Shown piece by piece: positions 1-6,233 of a stretch of DNA of 6,260 nucleotides (within the stretch, counting starts at the first letter, position 1; each line of letters opens with the position of its first letter). Below the pieces are notes generated by a model that saw only the letters and a list, made by a program, of their open reading frames with translations, made no database searches and was not told the DNA's origin. The DNA comes from Weeksellaceae bacterium (GTDB lineage: Bacteria > Bacteroidota > Bacteroidia > Flavobacteriales > Weeksellaceae): NCBI GenBank assembly GCA_028698395.1, contig JAQVDG010000130.1:1-6260 (forward strand), written 5' to 3'. The position numbers and the translations under genes were made by a program.

Positions 1-939
1 AATACTTTCGTACAAATCAGAAGCTTTTTCCCAAGCAATATCCAATTGTGGATCTTCATGAATCGCCTGATGGAAAGAGTTTAAAGCTTTTATGGGTTTA
101 TTTAATTTTAAATAACAATTTCCGATATTTAAATATGTATAAGCGGCTGTGTCGTCAAATTCCAGAATTTCTTGATAAACATTGATGGCTTCTTCGTAAT
201 CTTCTAATTTTTCTAAACAAGCTGCTTTTTGATTGTGTGAATAAATGCTTTTTGAATTAATAATTACGGCAAAGTCATAAGCACGAAGAGCGTTTTCATA
301 ATCTTTGATTTTCCAATATTGTTTGCCTAACTCAGTCCAAGCCATATCAGAATACGGACTTTTTTCAATGTATTCTTGGACAAATTCTAAACATTCTTCT
401 CTCAAATGCAATTCTTCATAACAATGAATACAGGAATAAAAAGCAAAATCATCATCCAAATCCAATTCCAATGATTTTTTGAAAGAATCCAAAGCATTGA
501 AAACATCATTTAAATTCAAATATTCATTACCAATGCAGTTGTAAATAAATTCTTTTTCTTCTTCTAACTCCAATGCTTTTTCATAGTACTGAATCGCTCG
601 CTTAGAATCTTCTTTTAGTGACCAATACTGCGCTATGCAAATCAAATAATCCACATCGGTAGTTTCAACTTCTTTCAGTTCTTCAATTAAATAATAGGCT
701 TCTTTTAATTGTCCGATTGCTAATAAATATTCTAATTTTTTAACTTTTATTTCTGTACTGTAAGGATGAATTTCCAATGCGTATAATATGGCTTTTTTGG
801 CATAAGGATAATCACAGACATCTAAATAATATACAATGATTTCGTAAAATTCATCTGTTTCAAAATAGAGTCTTTCTTTGCTTTCGAGCATCTGCTCAAA
901 TCGCTCAATTATATCGTTATTAAAGAAGTCTTCATCCAC
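1..939 (-). CDS. Tetratricopeptide-repeat protein, N-terminal 313 residues (cut by window edge)
   Basis: An open frame runs from a GTG at 937-939 to the left edge without a stop, so the C-terminus is missing. The visible part is almost entirely TPR helical pairs. Clear units lie at about residues 95-128, 131-164, 199-232, 233-266 and 267-300, with typical small/aromatic TPR positions (for example ELGKQYWKIKDYENALRAY). Poorer units fill 30-93 and 165-197. The protein is strongly acidic and has no signal peptide or membrane segment, so a cytoplasmic protein-interaction scaffold is likely; the partner is unknown. GTG was chosen because an in-frame TAA lies only three codons upstream (949-951) and the next in-frame ATG falls after about 16 residues, inside the acidic N-terminal helix. 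ATT at 940-942 is a less likely alternative. It lies 112 bases downstream of the decarboxylase on the same strand, so read-through is possible. The TPR call is secure; the function is not known. Confidence 0.9.
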   Translation of the reverse strand, partial: MDEDFFNNDIIERFEQMLESKERLYFETDEFYEIIVYYLDVCDYPYAKKAILYALEIHPYSTEIKVKKLEYLLAIGQLKEAYYLIEELKEVETTDVDYLICIAQYWSLKEDSKRAIQYYEKALELEEEKEFIYNCIGNEYLNLNDVFNALDSFKKSLELDLDDDFAFYSCIHCYEELHLREECLEFVQEYIEKSPYSDMAWTELGKQYWKIKDYENALRAYDFAVIINSKSIYSHNQKAACLEKLEDYEEAINVYQEILEFDDTAAYTYLNIGNCYLKLNKPIKALNSFHQAIHEDPQLDIAWEKASDLYESI

Positions 940-1051
940 AATACGAATTTAAAAATTAGTCATGCAGATTTTTCAATTATAAAAATCACTTTTGCACAAT
1001 AAATAAACAATAGAATTGATTAGTTCAAATCACTTGAAAGTCAAGCAGTTT
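940..1051. other. Intergenic gap between decarboxylase and TPR gene
   Basis: This 112-base AT-rich gap shows no convincing terminator. The only hairpin is a 5-bp stem (TTCAA/TTGAA, 1024-1038) with no T-run after it on the minus strand. A 9-base direct repeat, AAATCACTT, occurs at 983-991 and 1027-1035. On the minus strand a four-codon frame (ATG at 961-963, TAA at 949-951) precedes the TPR gene in the same frame; it is probably chance. The gap leaves open whether the TPR gene is co-transcribed with the decarboxylase or has its own promoter. Confidence 0.5.
974..981 (-). promoter_or_regulatory. Possible -7 box for the TPR gene
   Basis: TATAATTG on the minus strand differs by one base from the Bacteroidota -7 consensus TAnnTTTG and would place the transcript start about 30 bases before the GTG codon. 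No TTG lies at the right distance upstream (the available spacings are about 15 and 26 bases), so this is a weak call. Confidence 0.25.
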
Positions 1052-2431
1052 CTACTCAAAACTATTTAAGATTAAGTCAATGTCTTCTTCTGTTGTATCC
1101 GGATTAATGAAACAAAAACGCAAAACCGTTTCTGATTTTCCATTGATTTTCCATCGTGTCGGTGCTACAAATGCTAATCCGGATTCTAAGTTTTTAAATG
1201 TCCAATTTTTATAATCTTCAGAATTCCATCCTTTTTTCTTGAACAAAACACAACTTAAACCGGGTTCTCGTACTAATTCCAATTCCGGATTTTTTGTTAT
1301 TTTTTCAGCTGCCATTTGAGCTAAAGTTAAATCCCATTCAATCGCATCTTTGTAACGGTTGGTTCCGTGCATTGCCAAAGAAAACCAAAGCGGCAATCCT
1401 CTAACCCGTCTTGTGAGCTGAACTTGATAATCCGAAGGATTGAATCCATTAGCTTCTGTTTCTTTGAAAATATCCAAATAAGAAGCTTCTTGTTTATGAA
1501 CCGAACGAGCAAATTCCGGATCTTTGTAAATGATTGCACCACAGTCATAAGGTGAAAATAGCCACTTATGCGGATCTATGGTTATACTATCTGCTTTCTC
1601 AATTCCGGCAAATAAATGCCGAACAGAATCTGCCAACAAAGCTGCACCGCCATAAGCTGCATCTACATGAAACCACCAATTATTTTTCTGACAAACTTTT
1701 GCTACTCCTTCTAAATCATCAACAATTCCTGCATTTGTAGTTCCTGCCGTAGCAATCACACAAAAAACTCTTGATTTTTCATCTTCCGTTAATTCCTTGC
1801 ATTTATTTTCAATCAAATCGCCGGTCAAACAATCATTAATTTGAACAGTTCTGACTTCTACATCAATCAATTTTGCCATGGAAGCCACTGAAGAATGTGC
1901 TTCACTTGAAATAATAATAATTCCTTTTTTTTCTGAATTTTCAGGATTTTTTAACCGCCAACTTTCACGTGCAACTGCAAGTGCAGAAAGATTAGCAGAA
2001 GTTCCGCCTGTAGTAAACACTCCAAATGCTCCTTGTGGCAAACCGGTTAATTTCACCAACCATTCCATCGCTTGATTTTCAGCGAATATTCCTCCTGCCC
2101 CTTCCAACCAATACGAACCGTGAATGGAAGTTGCTGCTGTTACCAAATCAAATAAAACTGCTGCACGAGCCGGTGCTGCCGGAACAAATGCCAAATGACG
2201 CGGATGATCAATCGACATTACATTTTTGGCTAAAATATTTTTCCAGATTTCCAAAGCTTTTTCACCTCCGATTCCTTCCGGAATAATTGTTTCGCCTACC
2301 ATTTCTTTTAATTTCGTTTCAGATTCTACAAATCCCAAATGTGGGCTGGACTGAGTCAGACGATTTAAAGTATATTTCATAATGTCCAAGGTCATCTCGA
2401 CCAGTTCCATATTGATATTAGTGTTACTCAT
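1052..2431 (-). CDS. PLP-dependent group II amino-acid decarboxylase family protein
   Basis: This 459-residue protein has the usual length for fold-type I, group II decarboxylases (the aromatic-L-amino-acid, tyrosine, glutamate and valine/leucine decarboxylase group). Visible motifs in order: HPRHLAF at 76-82 with the following substrate-side loop; the phosphate-binding TTGGTSANL at 140-148; H179 in SSEAHSS, the residue stacking on the PLP ring; D257 in HVDAAYGG, which contacts the pyridine nitrogen; and DPHKW with K289 as the Schiff-base lysine. RRVRGLPLWF (341-350) matches the conserved RRFRxLxxW segment of the family. The cofactor site looks complete, so an active cytoplasmic PLP enzyme is expected, releasing CO2 and an amine. 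The substrate cannot be read from the sequence. The tyrosine normally carried by the mobile catalytic loop is not evident (see findings). The ATG at 2429-2431 has an A-rich upstream stretch instead of a Shine-Dalgarno; M8 is a possible alternative start. It appears to be transcribed from a promoter about 170 bases upstream. Confidence 0.93.
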   Translation of the reverse strand: MSNTNINMELVEMTLDIMKYTLNRLTQSSPHLGFVESETKLKEMVGETIIPEGIGGEKALEIWKNILAKNVMSIDHPRHLAFVPAAPARAAVLFDLVTAATSIHGSYWLEGAGGIFAENQAMEWLVKLTGLPQGAFGVFTTGGTSANLSALAVARESWRLKNPENSEKKGIIIISSEAHSSVASMAKLIDVEVRTVQINDCLTGDLIENKCKELTEDEKSRVFCVIATAGTTNAGIVDDLEGVAKVCQKNNWWFHVDAAYGGAALLADSVRHLFAGIEKADSITIDPHKWLFSPYDCGAIIYKDPEFARSVHKQEASYLDIFKETEANGFNPSDYQVQLTRRVRGLPLWFSLAMHGTNRYKDAIEWDLTLAQMAAEKITKNPELELVREPGLSCVLFKKKGWNSEDYKNWTFKNLESGLAFVAPTRWKINGKSETVLRFCFINPDTTEEDIDLILNSFE

Positions 2432-2450
2432 ATTTAATTTTTTATAAATG

Positions 2451-2546
2451 AAGAGACTGTCTCAAAAATATCAATTTAATAAATAAACTCCATAATTTAT
2501 TTTAATTGATTTAGCCCTTTGACTATAACTTTTGAGACAGTCTCTT
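2451..2546. mobile_element. 96-bp inverted-repeat element, IS remnant or MITE-like
   Basis: Perfect 17-base inverted repeats bound the element: left 2451-2467 (AAGAGACTGTCTCAAAA) and right 2530-2546 (its exact reverse complement). Each arm contains the 11-base palindrome GAGAC-N-GTCTC. Inside, 2470-2484 and 2495-2510 form a second imperfect inverted pair (ATTTATT and AATTGAT shared, differing by TT versus A). The pairing is asymmetric: 2 unpaired bases on the left but 19 on the right (2511-2529). That fits the joined ends of a deleted insertion sequence better than a simple terminator. There is no coding capacity and no clear target-site duplication. No T-run follows the stem on either strand. 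It lies in the leader of the decarboxylase gene. A structured regulatory leader is the alternative explanation. Confidence 0.6.
2463..2470 (-). promoter_or_regulatory. Possible element-borne -7 box for the decarboxylase
   Basis: TATTTTTG on the minus strand is an exact match to TAnnTTTG and overlaps the inner end of the left inverted-repeat arm. A transcript would start about 25 bases before the ATG at 2431. The bases 19 upstream (2490-2493) read ATGG, only a poor match to the -33 TTTG, so this would be a secondary promoter at best. Confidence 0.3.
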
Positions 2547-2574
2547 ACTCCAAATAATTGAAAACTCTACAAAC

Positions 2575-2594
2575 TTTGTAATGGTAGTTACAAA
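2575..2594. promoter_or_regulatory. Operator-like dyad near the decarboxylase transcript start
   Basis: TTTGTAA (2575-2581) and TTACAAA (2588-2594) form a perfect 7-base inverted repeat around a 6-base centre, TGGTAG. It begins about 8 bases downstream of the -7 box at 2603-2610, so it sits over or just after the expected transcription start. That position and the 20-base symmetric form suit a dimeric repressor site. It could also fold as a short 5' hairpin in the mRNA. No regulator gene is visible in the window. Confidence 0.4.
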
Positions 2595-2602
2595 ACTTGA
2601 TG

Positions 2603-2633
2603 CAAACATACATTATATTTTTATAAAAGACAA
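2603..2633 (-). promoter_or_regulatory. Bacteroidota-type promoter for the decarboxylase gene
   Basis: On the minus strand, TTG (2631-2633) is followed after 20 bases by TATGTTTG (2603-2610). This is an exact match to the TAnnTTTG -7 box, with the -33 TTG at the usual distance. It is the best promoter in the window. Transcription would start near 2596, giving a leader of about 165 nt that includes the dyad and the inverted-repeat element before the ATG at 2431. It lies 50-80 bases beyond the stop codon of the M15 peptidase gene and so begins a separate transcription unit. Confidence 0.6.
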
Positions 2634-2683
2634 GTGTATCTTTTTTGTTTTATTGAAATTTTTCAAAAATTAGATTGAAATCT

Positions 2684-3418
2684 CTACTTCAATAAGTCGG
2701 GGTTAATAGCTAAAATATTTTCGTTTTTATATTTTTCAATGAAATCATCAGTAAAATACTCATTTCCCATTAATTTATTAGTTTGAATTAGTTTCTTAAA
2801 ATCCAGTTTTTTAAATTCTTGCATCATTTTTAAAGACAAAGGTTTATAAGAAAAATGCCAAGGTTCGTAAGAAAAACCTTTTCGCCCGGATTCATTCGTA
2901 TAAACCAAATAGAAACCGAATTTCTCTGAGTTTTCATCCAACCACAATTTAAAATTATGCATTCTTCCTCCTTTATTAAAATGAACCTCACTCAACGGAT
3001 TAGACGGAATTCCCTTGGAATTGTCAATAATATCCAAATCTGTTCCCCAATGATGGCGAGATGTTCCCGGAATAGTGCTGTATTCAATGATTTTTTCGAT
3101 TGTTTTTTGATGAGAAAAACCTTGTGAACGGAAGTTTTTGTATTTGCGTTCCCAAATTCGGTTTTGGTGTGCATAATTTCGATAACTTGAAACGACATAA
3201 ATCGAAAAACCTTTTTCTTTCGCTGCTTTCCGCATTAATTCAAACTGATTTTTGACTTCTTCTCGCAGTTTATATTCACTTCCAAAAAGCACCGGATTTC
3301 CTTTTCCTGTTAATTCTTCTTCTGAAAACTCATTCAAAAAAAACTGATTAAAATCAGGGTAAGCTAAAAAATAAGCAGCTGCAAAACTTGATTTTTTTAA
3401 GAATTCTCGTCTTTTCAT
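2684..3418 (-). CDS. M15 family (VanY-like) D-alanyl-D-alanine carboxypeptidase, Tat-exported
   Basis: This 244-residue protein is a zinc peptidase of family M15, which cleaves D-Ala-D-Ala ends of peptidoglycan stem peptides or related bonds. Motifs: SSYR at 77-80; the SxHxxGxxxD metal motif at 120-129 in SRHHWGTDLD (H122 and D129 as zinc ligands); and EPWH at 185-188, with E185 as the general base and H188 as the third ligand. The N-terminus KRREFLKKSSF (2-12) fits the twin-arginine consensus RRxFLK, followed by a short hydrophobic stretch (AAAYFLAY), so export to the periplasm by the Tat route is inferred. A clear AxA cleavage site is not obvious, and it may stay membrane-tethered. The ATG lies four bases after the stop of the HD-domain gene, so the two are almost certainly co-transcribed. 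All catalytic residues are present. The exact peptide bond, and whether it acts as a DD- or LD-peptidase, is undetermined. Confidence 0.9.
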   Translation of the reverse strand: MKRREFLKKSSFAAAYFLAYPDFNQFFLNEFSEEELTGKGNPVLFGSEYKLREEVKNQFELMRKAAKEKGFSIYVVSSYRNYAHQNRIWERKYKNFRSQGFSHQKTIEKIIEYSTIPGTSRHHWGTDLDIIDNSKGIPSNPLSEVHFNKGGRMHNFKLWLDENSEKFGFYLVYTNESGRKGFSYEPWHFSYKPLSLKMMQEFKKLDFKKLIQTNKLMGNEYFTDDFIEKYKNENILAINPDLLK

Positions 3419-3422
3419 TTCT

Positions 3423-4631
3423 TTAATTTACATAGAAAACATGGTATTTCTCGATAGGTGTTAACAAATGATGAGCCAAAATTTGCAAAGGAGATTCTGA
3501 AATTTCCTGTAAATTTTGTTGTTTATCCATAATATAAATCGGATGATTTTCTTTGTCATACGGAATTACCTGAATTTTGGACTGATGAACAAAATAACTT
3601 GCATCATCTACTTGTAATTTTAACTTTACTCTTTCCTCTAATTTTCTCAATTCCACTTCGCTCAAAGCTTGATTATAGATTCTTGAAGTAGGTAGTTTCC
3701 GGTTGATAATGGCCTTTGATAAATAAGACAAAATTGTATCCTCATGGTATTGCCACTGCTTTAGCGAAGCCCAAATATCACTATCGTCCAATTTGGTGAA
3801 GTTTTCCAATCTTTCTGAAATAGAGAAATCGTTGTGTTTTTTCAGAAAGAATTTTAACGAATCGGTAGCAAATAATTCTTTTCCATTCTGACTTAATTCT
3901 TTGGCTCTTCTGAGAATCTGAGTAACCAAAGTTTCTGCTGTAAATGAAGTTTTGTGTTGATAAACCTGCCAATACATGAACATTCGAGCTGTTAAATATT
4001 TTTCAACCGAATAAATTCCTTTGGAATCAACCACCAATTGGTCATTTTTTACGTTTAAAGTCGAGATAATCCGGTCAGGATTAATGTTTCCTTCTACCAC
4101 TCCGGTAAAAAAACTGTCCCGTTTTAAATAATCCATTCTGTCCATATCCAATTGGCTTGAGACCAATTCAGAAAAGAATTTCCGTTTGTATTCTCCTTTA
4201 AAAATTTGAATTGCTAAATCCAATTCCCCTGAAAATTCCCGATTCAGCCATTCCATCAAATACAAAGAAATTTTTTCATGAACCCAATTGTCCATAATTG
4301 CGTATTCCAAAGCATGAGAAAAAGGTCCGTGTCCAATATCGTGCAATAAAATCGCACATAAAACGCCGTTTTCTTCTTCTTTTGAAATTTCTACATTTTT
4401 CATCCGAAGAATTCCAATCGCTTTATGTGTCAGGTGCATTGCACCCAAAGCATGATGAAATCGGGAATGTCTTGCTCCCGGATAAACTAATTCCGTTAAT
4501 CCGGTTTGGCATATTCTTCGCAGTCTTTGATAAAATGGATGTTGGATGATATCAAAAATTAATTCGTTGGGAATACTAATAAATCCATGTACCGGATCGT
4601 TAAATACTTTGAGTTTGTTTACATACTCCAA
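3423..4631 (-). CDS. HD-domain phosphohydrolase, dNTP triphosphohydrolase-like
   Basis: This 402-residue protein belongs to the large HD-domain group related to SAMHD1 and bacterial dGTPases. The N-terminal VFNDPVHGFISIP (9-21) is the family's opening signature. The metal-site residues are all present: H60 in RFHHALG, H97-D98 in LLHDIGHGPFSH, and D164 in LDMDRMDYLKRD (162-172). Nucleotide triphosphate hydrolysis in the cytoplasm is the family expectation; the true substrate is unknown. The start is a TTG at 4629-4631: an in-frame TGA lies two codons upstream, and the first in-frame ATG is M65, beyond the conserved N-terminus. ATT just before it is the only other choice. An ATG overlapping the start region (out of frame) is followed at once by a stop and is not the initiator. 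It is the first gene of a two-gene unit with the M15 peptidase and is divergent from porX across 50 bases. Confidence 0.92.
   Translation of the reverse strand: MEYVNKLKVFNDPVHGFISIPNELIFDIIQHPFYQRLRRICQTGLTELVYPGARHSRFHHALGAMHLTHKAIGILRMKNVEISKEEENGVLCAILLHDIGHGPFSHALEYAIMDNWVHEKISLYLMEWLNREFSGELDLAIQIFKGEYKRKFFSELVSSQLDMDRMDYLKRDSFFTGVVEGNINPDRIISTLNVKNDQLVVDSKGIYSVEKYLTARMFMYWQVYQHKTSFTAETLVTQILRRAKELSQNGKELFATDSLKFFLKKHNDFSISERLENFTKLDDSDIWASLKQWQYHEDTILSYLSKAIINRKLPTSRIYNQALSEVELRKLEERVKLKLQVDDASYFVHQSKIQVIPYDKENHPIYIMDKQQNLQEISESPLQILAHHLLTPIEKYHVFYVN
4629..4631 (-). other. TTG initiation codon of the HD-domain gene
   Basis: The frame is closed upstream by TGA at 4635-4637, leaving only ATT (4632-4634) or TTG (4629-4631) before the conserved residues NKLKVFNDP. 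There is no Shine-Dalgarno sequence. A rare start codon would be expected to lower translation of this enzyme. Confidence 0.75.
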
Positions 4632-4681
4632 AATTCAGAAATTTACCAAAATTAATTTACAAATTTAAACAAAACCCACGT
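4632..4681. promoter_or_regulatory. Divergent promoter region between HD-domain gene and porX
   Basis: These 50 AT-rich bases must hold the 5' signals of both genes, unless promoters lie inside the coding regions. On the minus strand there are two exact TAnnTTTG matches: TAAATTTG (4660-4667) and TAATTTTG (4647-4654). Neither has a TTG at the ideal distance: a TTTTG precedes the second by only about 15 bases. On the plus strand only a partial match, TAATTTAC (4653-4660), is seen, overlapping both minus-strand boxes, so the two transcription units could compete for polymerase. Confidence 0.45.
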
Positions 4682-6232
4682 ATGGCTATAAAAATTTTAT
4701 GGATAGATGACGAAATCGACCTTTTGCGTCCTCATGCACTTTTTCTTGAAAAAAAAGGATACGAAACTACTATGATTAATAATGCAACGGATGCTTTGGA
4801 ATTGATTCCTTCCGAAAAATTTTCTGCTGTTTTAATCGATGAAAATATGCCGGGAATGAGCGGATTGGAAGCTCTTCAAAAAATCAAAGAAATAAAACCT
4901 CAACTTCCGATTATTATGATTACCAAAAATGAGGAAGAACATATTATGGAAGAAGCTATTGGAGCGCATATTGCGGATTATTTGATAAAACCGGTTAATC
5001 CAAATCAAATTTTATTGAGTCTGAAAAAAATTCTTGACCGAAATAAAATCATTACAGAAAAAGCAGTTGTCAATTATCAACAAGAATTCCGAACCATTGC
5101 CATGGACATTATGAATGCCCGGGATTACAATGATTGGATTGATATTTATAAAAAATTAGTGTTTTGGGAATTGGAATTAGAACCCATTCAGGACAATGAA
5201 ATGGCAAATATTCTCATTAATCAAAAACAAGATGCTAATTCTGCTTTTTTTAAATTTATCGAACGTAATTATTACGATTTATTACACGACACCGACAAAC
5301 CGGTGATGTCAAATACTATTTTTAAAGATTGGGTAAAACCCCATTTGAACAAGGATTCTAATACTTTGTTGATTATGGTGGACAATCTTCGTTATGATCA
5401 ATGGAAAGTGATTGAACCCCTTTTTACCAATTATTACAATGTAGAAAAAGAACAATTGTATTACAGTATTTTACCTTCGGCTACTCAATATGCTCGAAAT
5501 GCTTTCTTTTCAGGATTAATGCCTTCTGAAATTGAAAAAAAATTCCCAAATGAATGGTTAAATGACAATGAAGAAGGTAACAAAAATCAATTTGAAAAGG
5601 AATTTTTAGCCGACCAAATGAAACGTTTGGGAATCTCGGATTTAAGCATGAATTATTATAAAATTCTGAACGCTGATTTTGAAAAGAAAATTATGGAAGA
5701 TTTTCATCAATACAAAACCAAAAATTTAACTGTCATTGTTTATAATTTCATTGATATTCTTTCTCATGCAAAAACCGATAATCGTATTGTGAGTCAATTG
5801 ATTCGAGATGATAAAACTTATCGTTCCATTACCCGAAACTGGTTTGAAAATTCATTTTTATTGCAAATCATTCAAAAAGCACAAAAAGAAAAAATGAAAG
5901 TAATTCTAACCACTGACCACGGTACCATCTTTGTCCGAAAACCTTCACAAGTCATTGGTGATAAAGAAACCAGCACCAATATCCGTTATAAAATGGGAAG
6001 AAAACTTATTTATGATGAGAACGATGTTTTTGCCATAGACAAAGCTGAAGATTTTTATTTACCAAGAGTTAACATCAGTTCAAAATATATTTTTGCAAAA
6101 GAAGACATCTTTTTAGCTTTTCCGAAAAATTACAATTATTATGTTAATTATTACAAAGACACTTACCAACACGGTGGGGTTTCTATGGAAGAAATGATTA
6201 TTCCTTTTGTAACTTTGTCGCCAAAATCCTAA
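4682..6232 (+). CDS. porX: PorX: response regulator fused to PglZ phosphodiesterase domain
   Basis: This 516-residue protein has the full PorX architecture. The CheY-like receiver (about 1-120) has acidic pocket D9-D10, phosphoacceptor D53 in LIDENMPG, T81 and K103. A helical linker spans about 125-220. The PglZ/alkaline-phosphatase-fold domain (about 225-516) carries the expected zinc-site residues: D234 in MVDNLRYDQW, T268 in LPSATQY as nucleophile, D358 and H362 in FIDILSH, D412-H413 in TTDHG, and H497 in QHGGVS. PorX controls type IX secretion genes together with the kinase PorY. The PglZ domain has been reported to be a zinc-dependent phosphodiesterase acting on short oligonucleotides. 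It is cytoplasmic, with no signal peptide. The ATG at 4682 starts right at the receiver's first strand. All key residues are intact. It is divergent from the HD-domain gene and is followed after one base by the next start codon, implying an operon. No porY is in the window. Confidence 0.96.
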   Translation: MAIKILWIDDEIDLLRPHALFLEKKGYETTMINNATDALELIPSEKFSAVLIDENMPGMSGLEALQKIKEIKPQLPIIMITKNEEEHIMEEAIGAHIADYLIKPVNPNQILLSLKKILDRNKIITEKAVVNYQQEFRTIAMDIMNARDYNDWIDIYKKLVFWELELEPIQDNEMANILINQKQDANSAFFKFIERNYYDLLHDTDKPVMSNTIFKDWVKPHLNKDSNTLLIMVDNLRYDQWKVIEPLFTNYYNVEKEQLYYSILPSATQYARNAFFSGLMPSEIEKKFPNEWLNDNEEGNKNQFEKEFLADQMKRLGISDLSMNYYKILNADFEKKIMEDFHQYKTKNLTVIVYNFIDILSHAKTDNRIVSQLIRDDKTYRSITRNWFENSFLLQIIQKAQKEKMKVILTTDHGTIFVRKPSQVIGDKETSTNIRYKMGRKLIYDENDVFAIDKAEDFYLPRVNISSKYIFAKEDIFLAFPKNYNYYVNYYKDTYQHGGVSMEEMIIPFVTLSPKS

Positions 6233-6233
6233 G

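Noticed and set aside
983..1035. 9-base direct repeat AAATCACTT as a regulatory repeat pair
   Set aside because: Two copies of a short AT-rich word 44 bases apart are readily explained by chance, and neither copy is placed against a good promoter.
1024..1038. Hairpin TTCAA-N5-TTGAA after the decarboxylase stop as a terminator
   Set aside because: The stem is only 5 AT-rich base pairs and no T-run follows on the minus strand, so it is not a credible intrinsic terminator.
1327..1548. Open frames inside the decarboxylase region (1327-1548 minus; 1367-1555, 1534-1740, 1878-2075 and 2026-2286 plus)
   Set aside because: They lie in other frames of a gene with full family motifs, show no recognisable domains, and have compositions typical of out-of-frame translation.
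2451..2546. Reading the 17-base inverted repeats as a transcription terminator
   Set aside because: The arms are 62 bases apart, no T-run follows either arm, and the structure lies upstream of the gene on the same strand, downstream of a good promoter.
2653..2666. Dyad TTGAAA-TT-TTTCAA after the M15 peptidase stop as a terminator
   Set aside because: It has six weak pairs with a 2-base loop and no following T-run on the minus strand; such dyads are expected by chance in AT-rich intergenic DNA.
3781..3972. Open frames inside the HD and M15 genes (2992-3198 minus; 3781-3972 minus; 4298-4549 plus)
   Set aside because: Each is wholly covered by a well-supported gene in another frame and has no independent start signal or motif.
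4682..6232. PorX receiver-PglZ fusion as a novel fusion protein
   Set aside because: This architecture is the established one for PorX throughout the Bacteroidota; all key residues are in place and the length is normal.
4682..6232. PglZ domain as part of a BREX phage-defence locus
   Set aside because: The PglZ domain is fused to a receiver domain and no BREX partner genes (brxC, pglX, brxL) are near; the PorX identity explains it fully.
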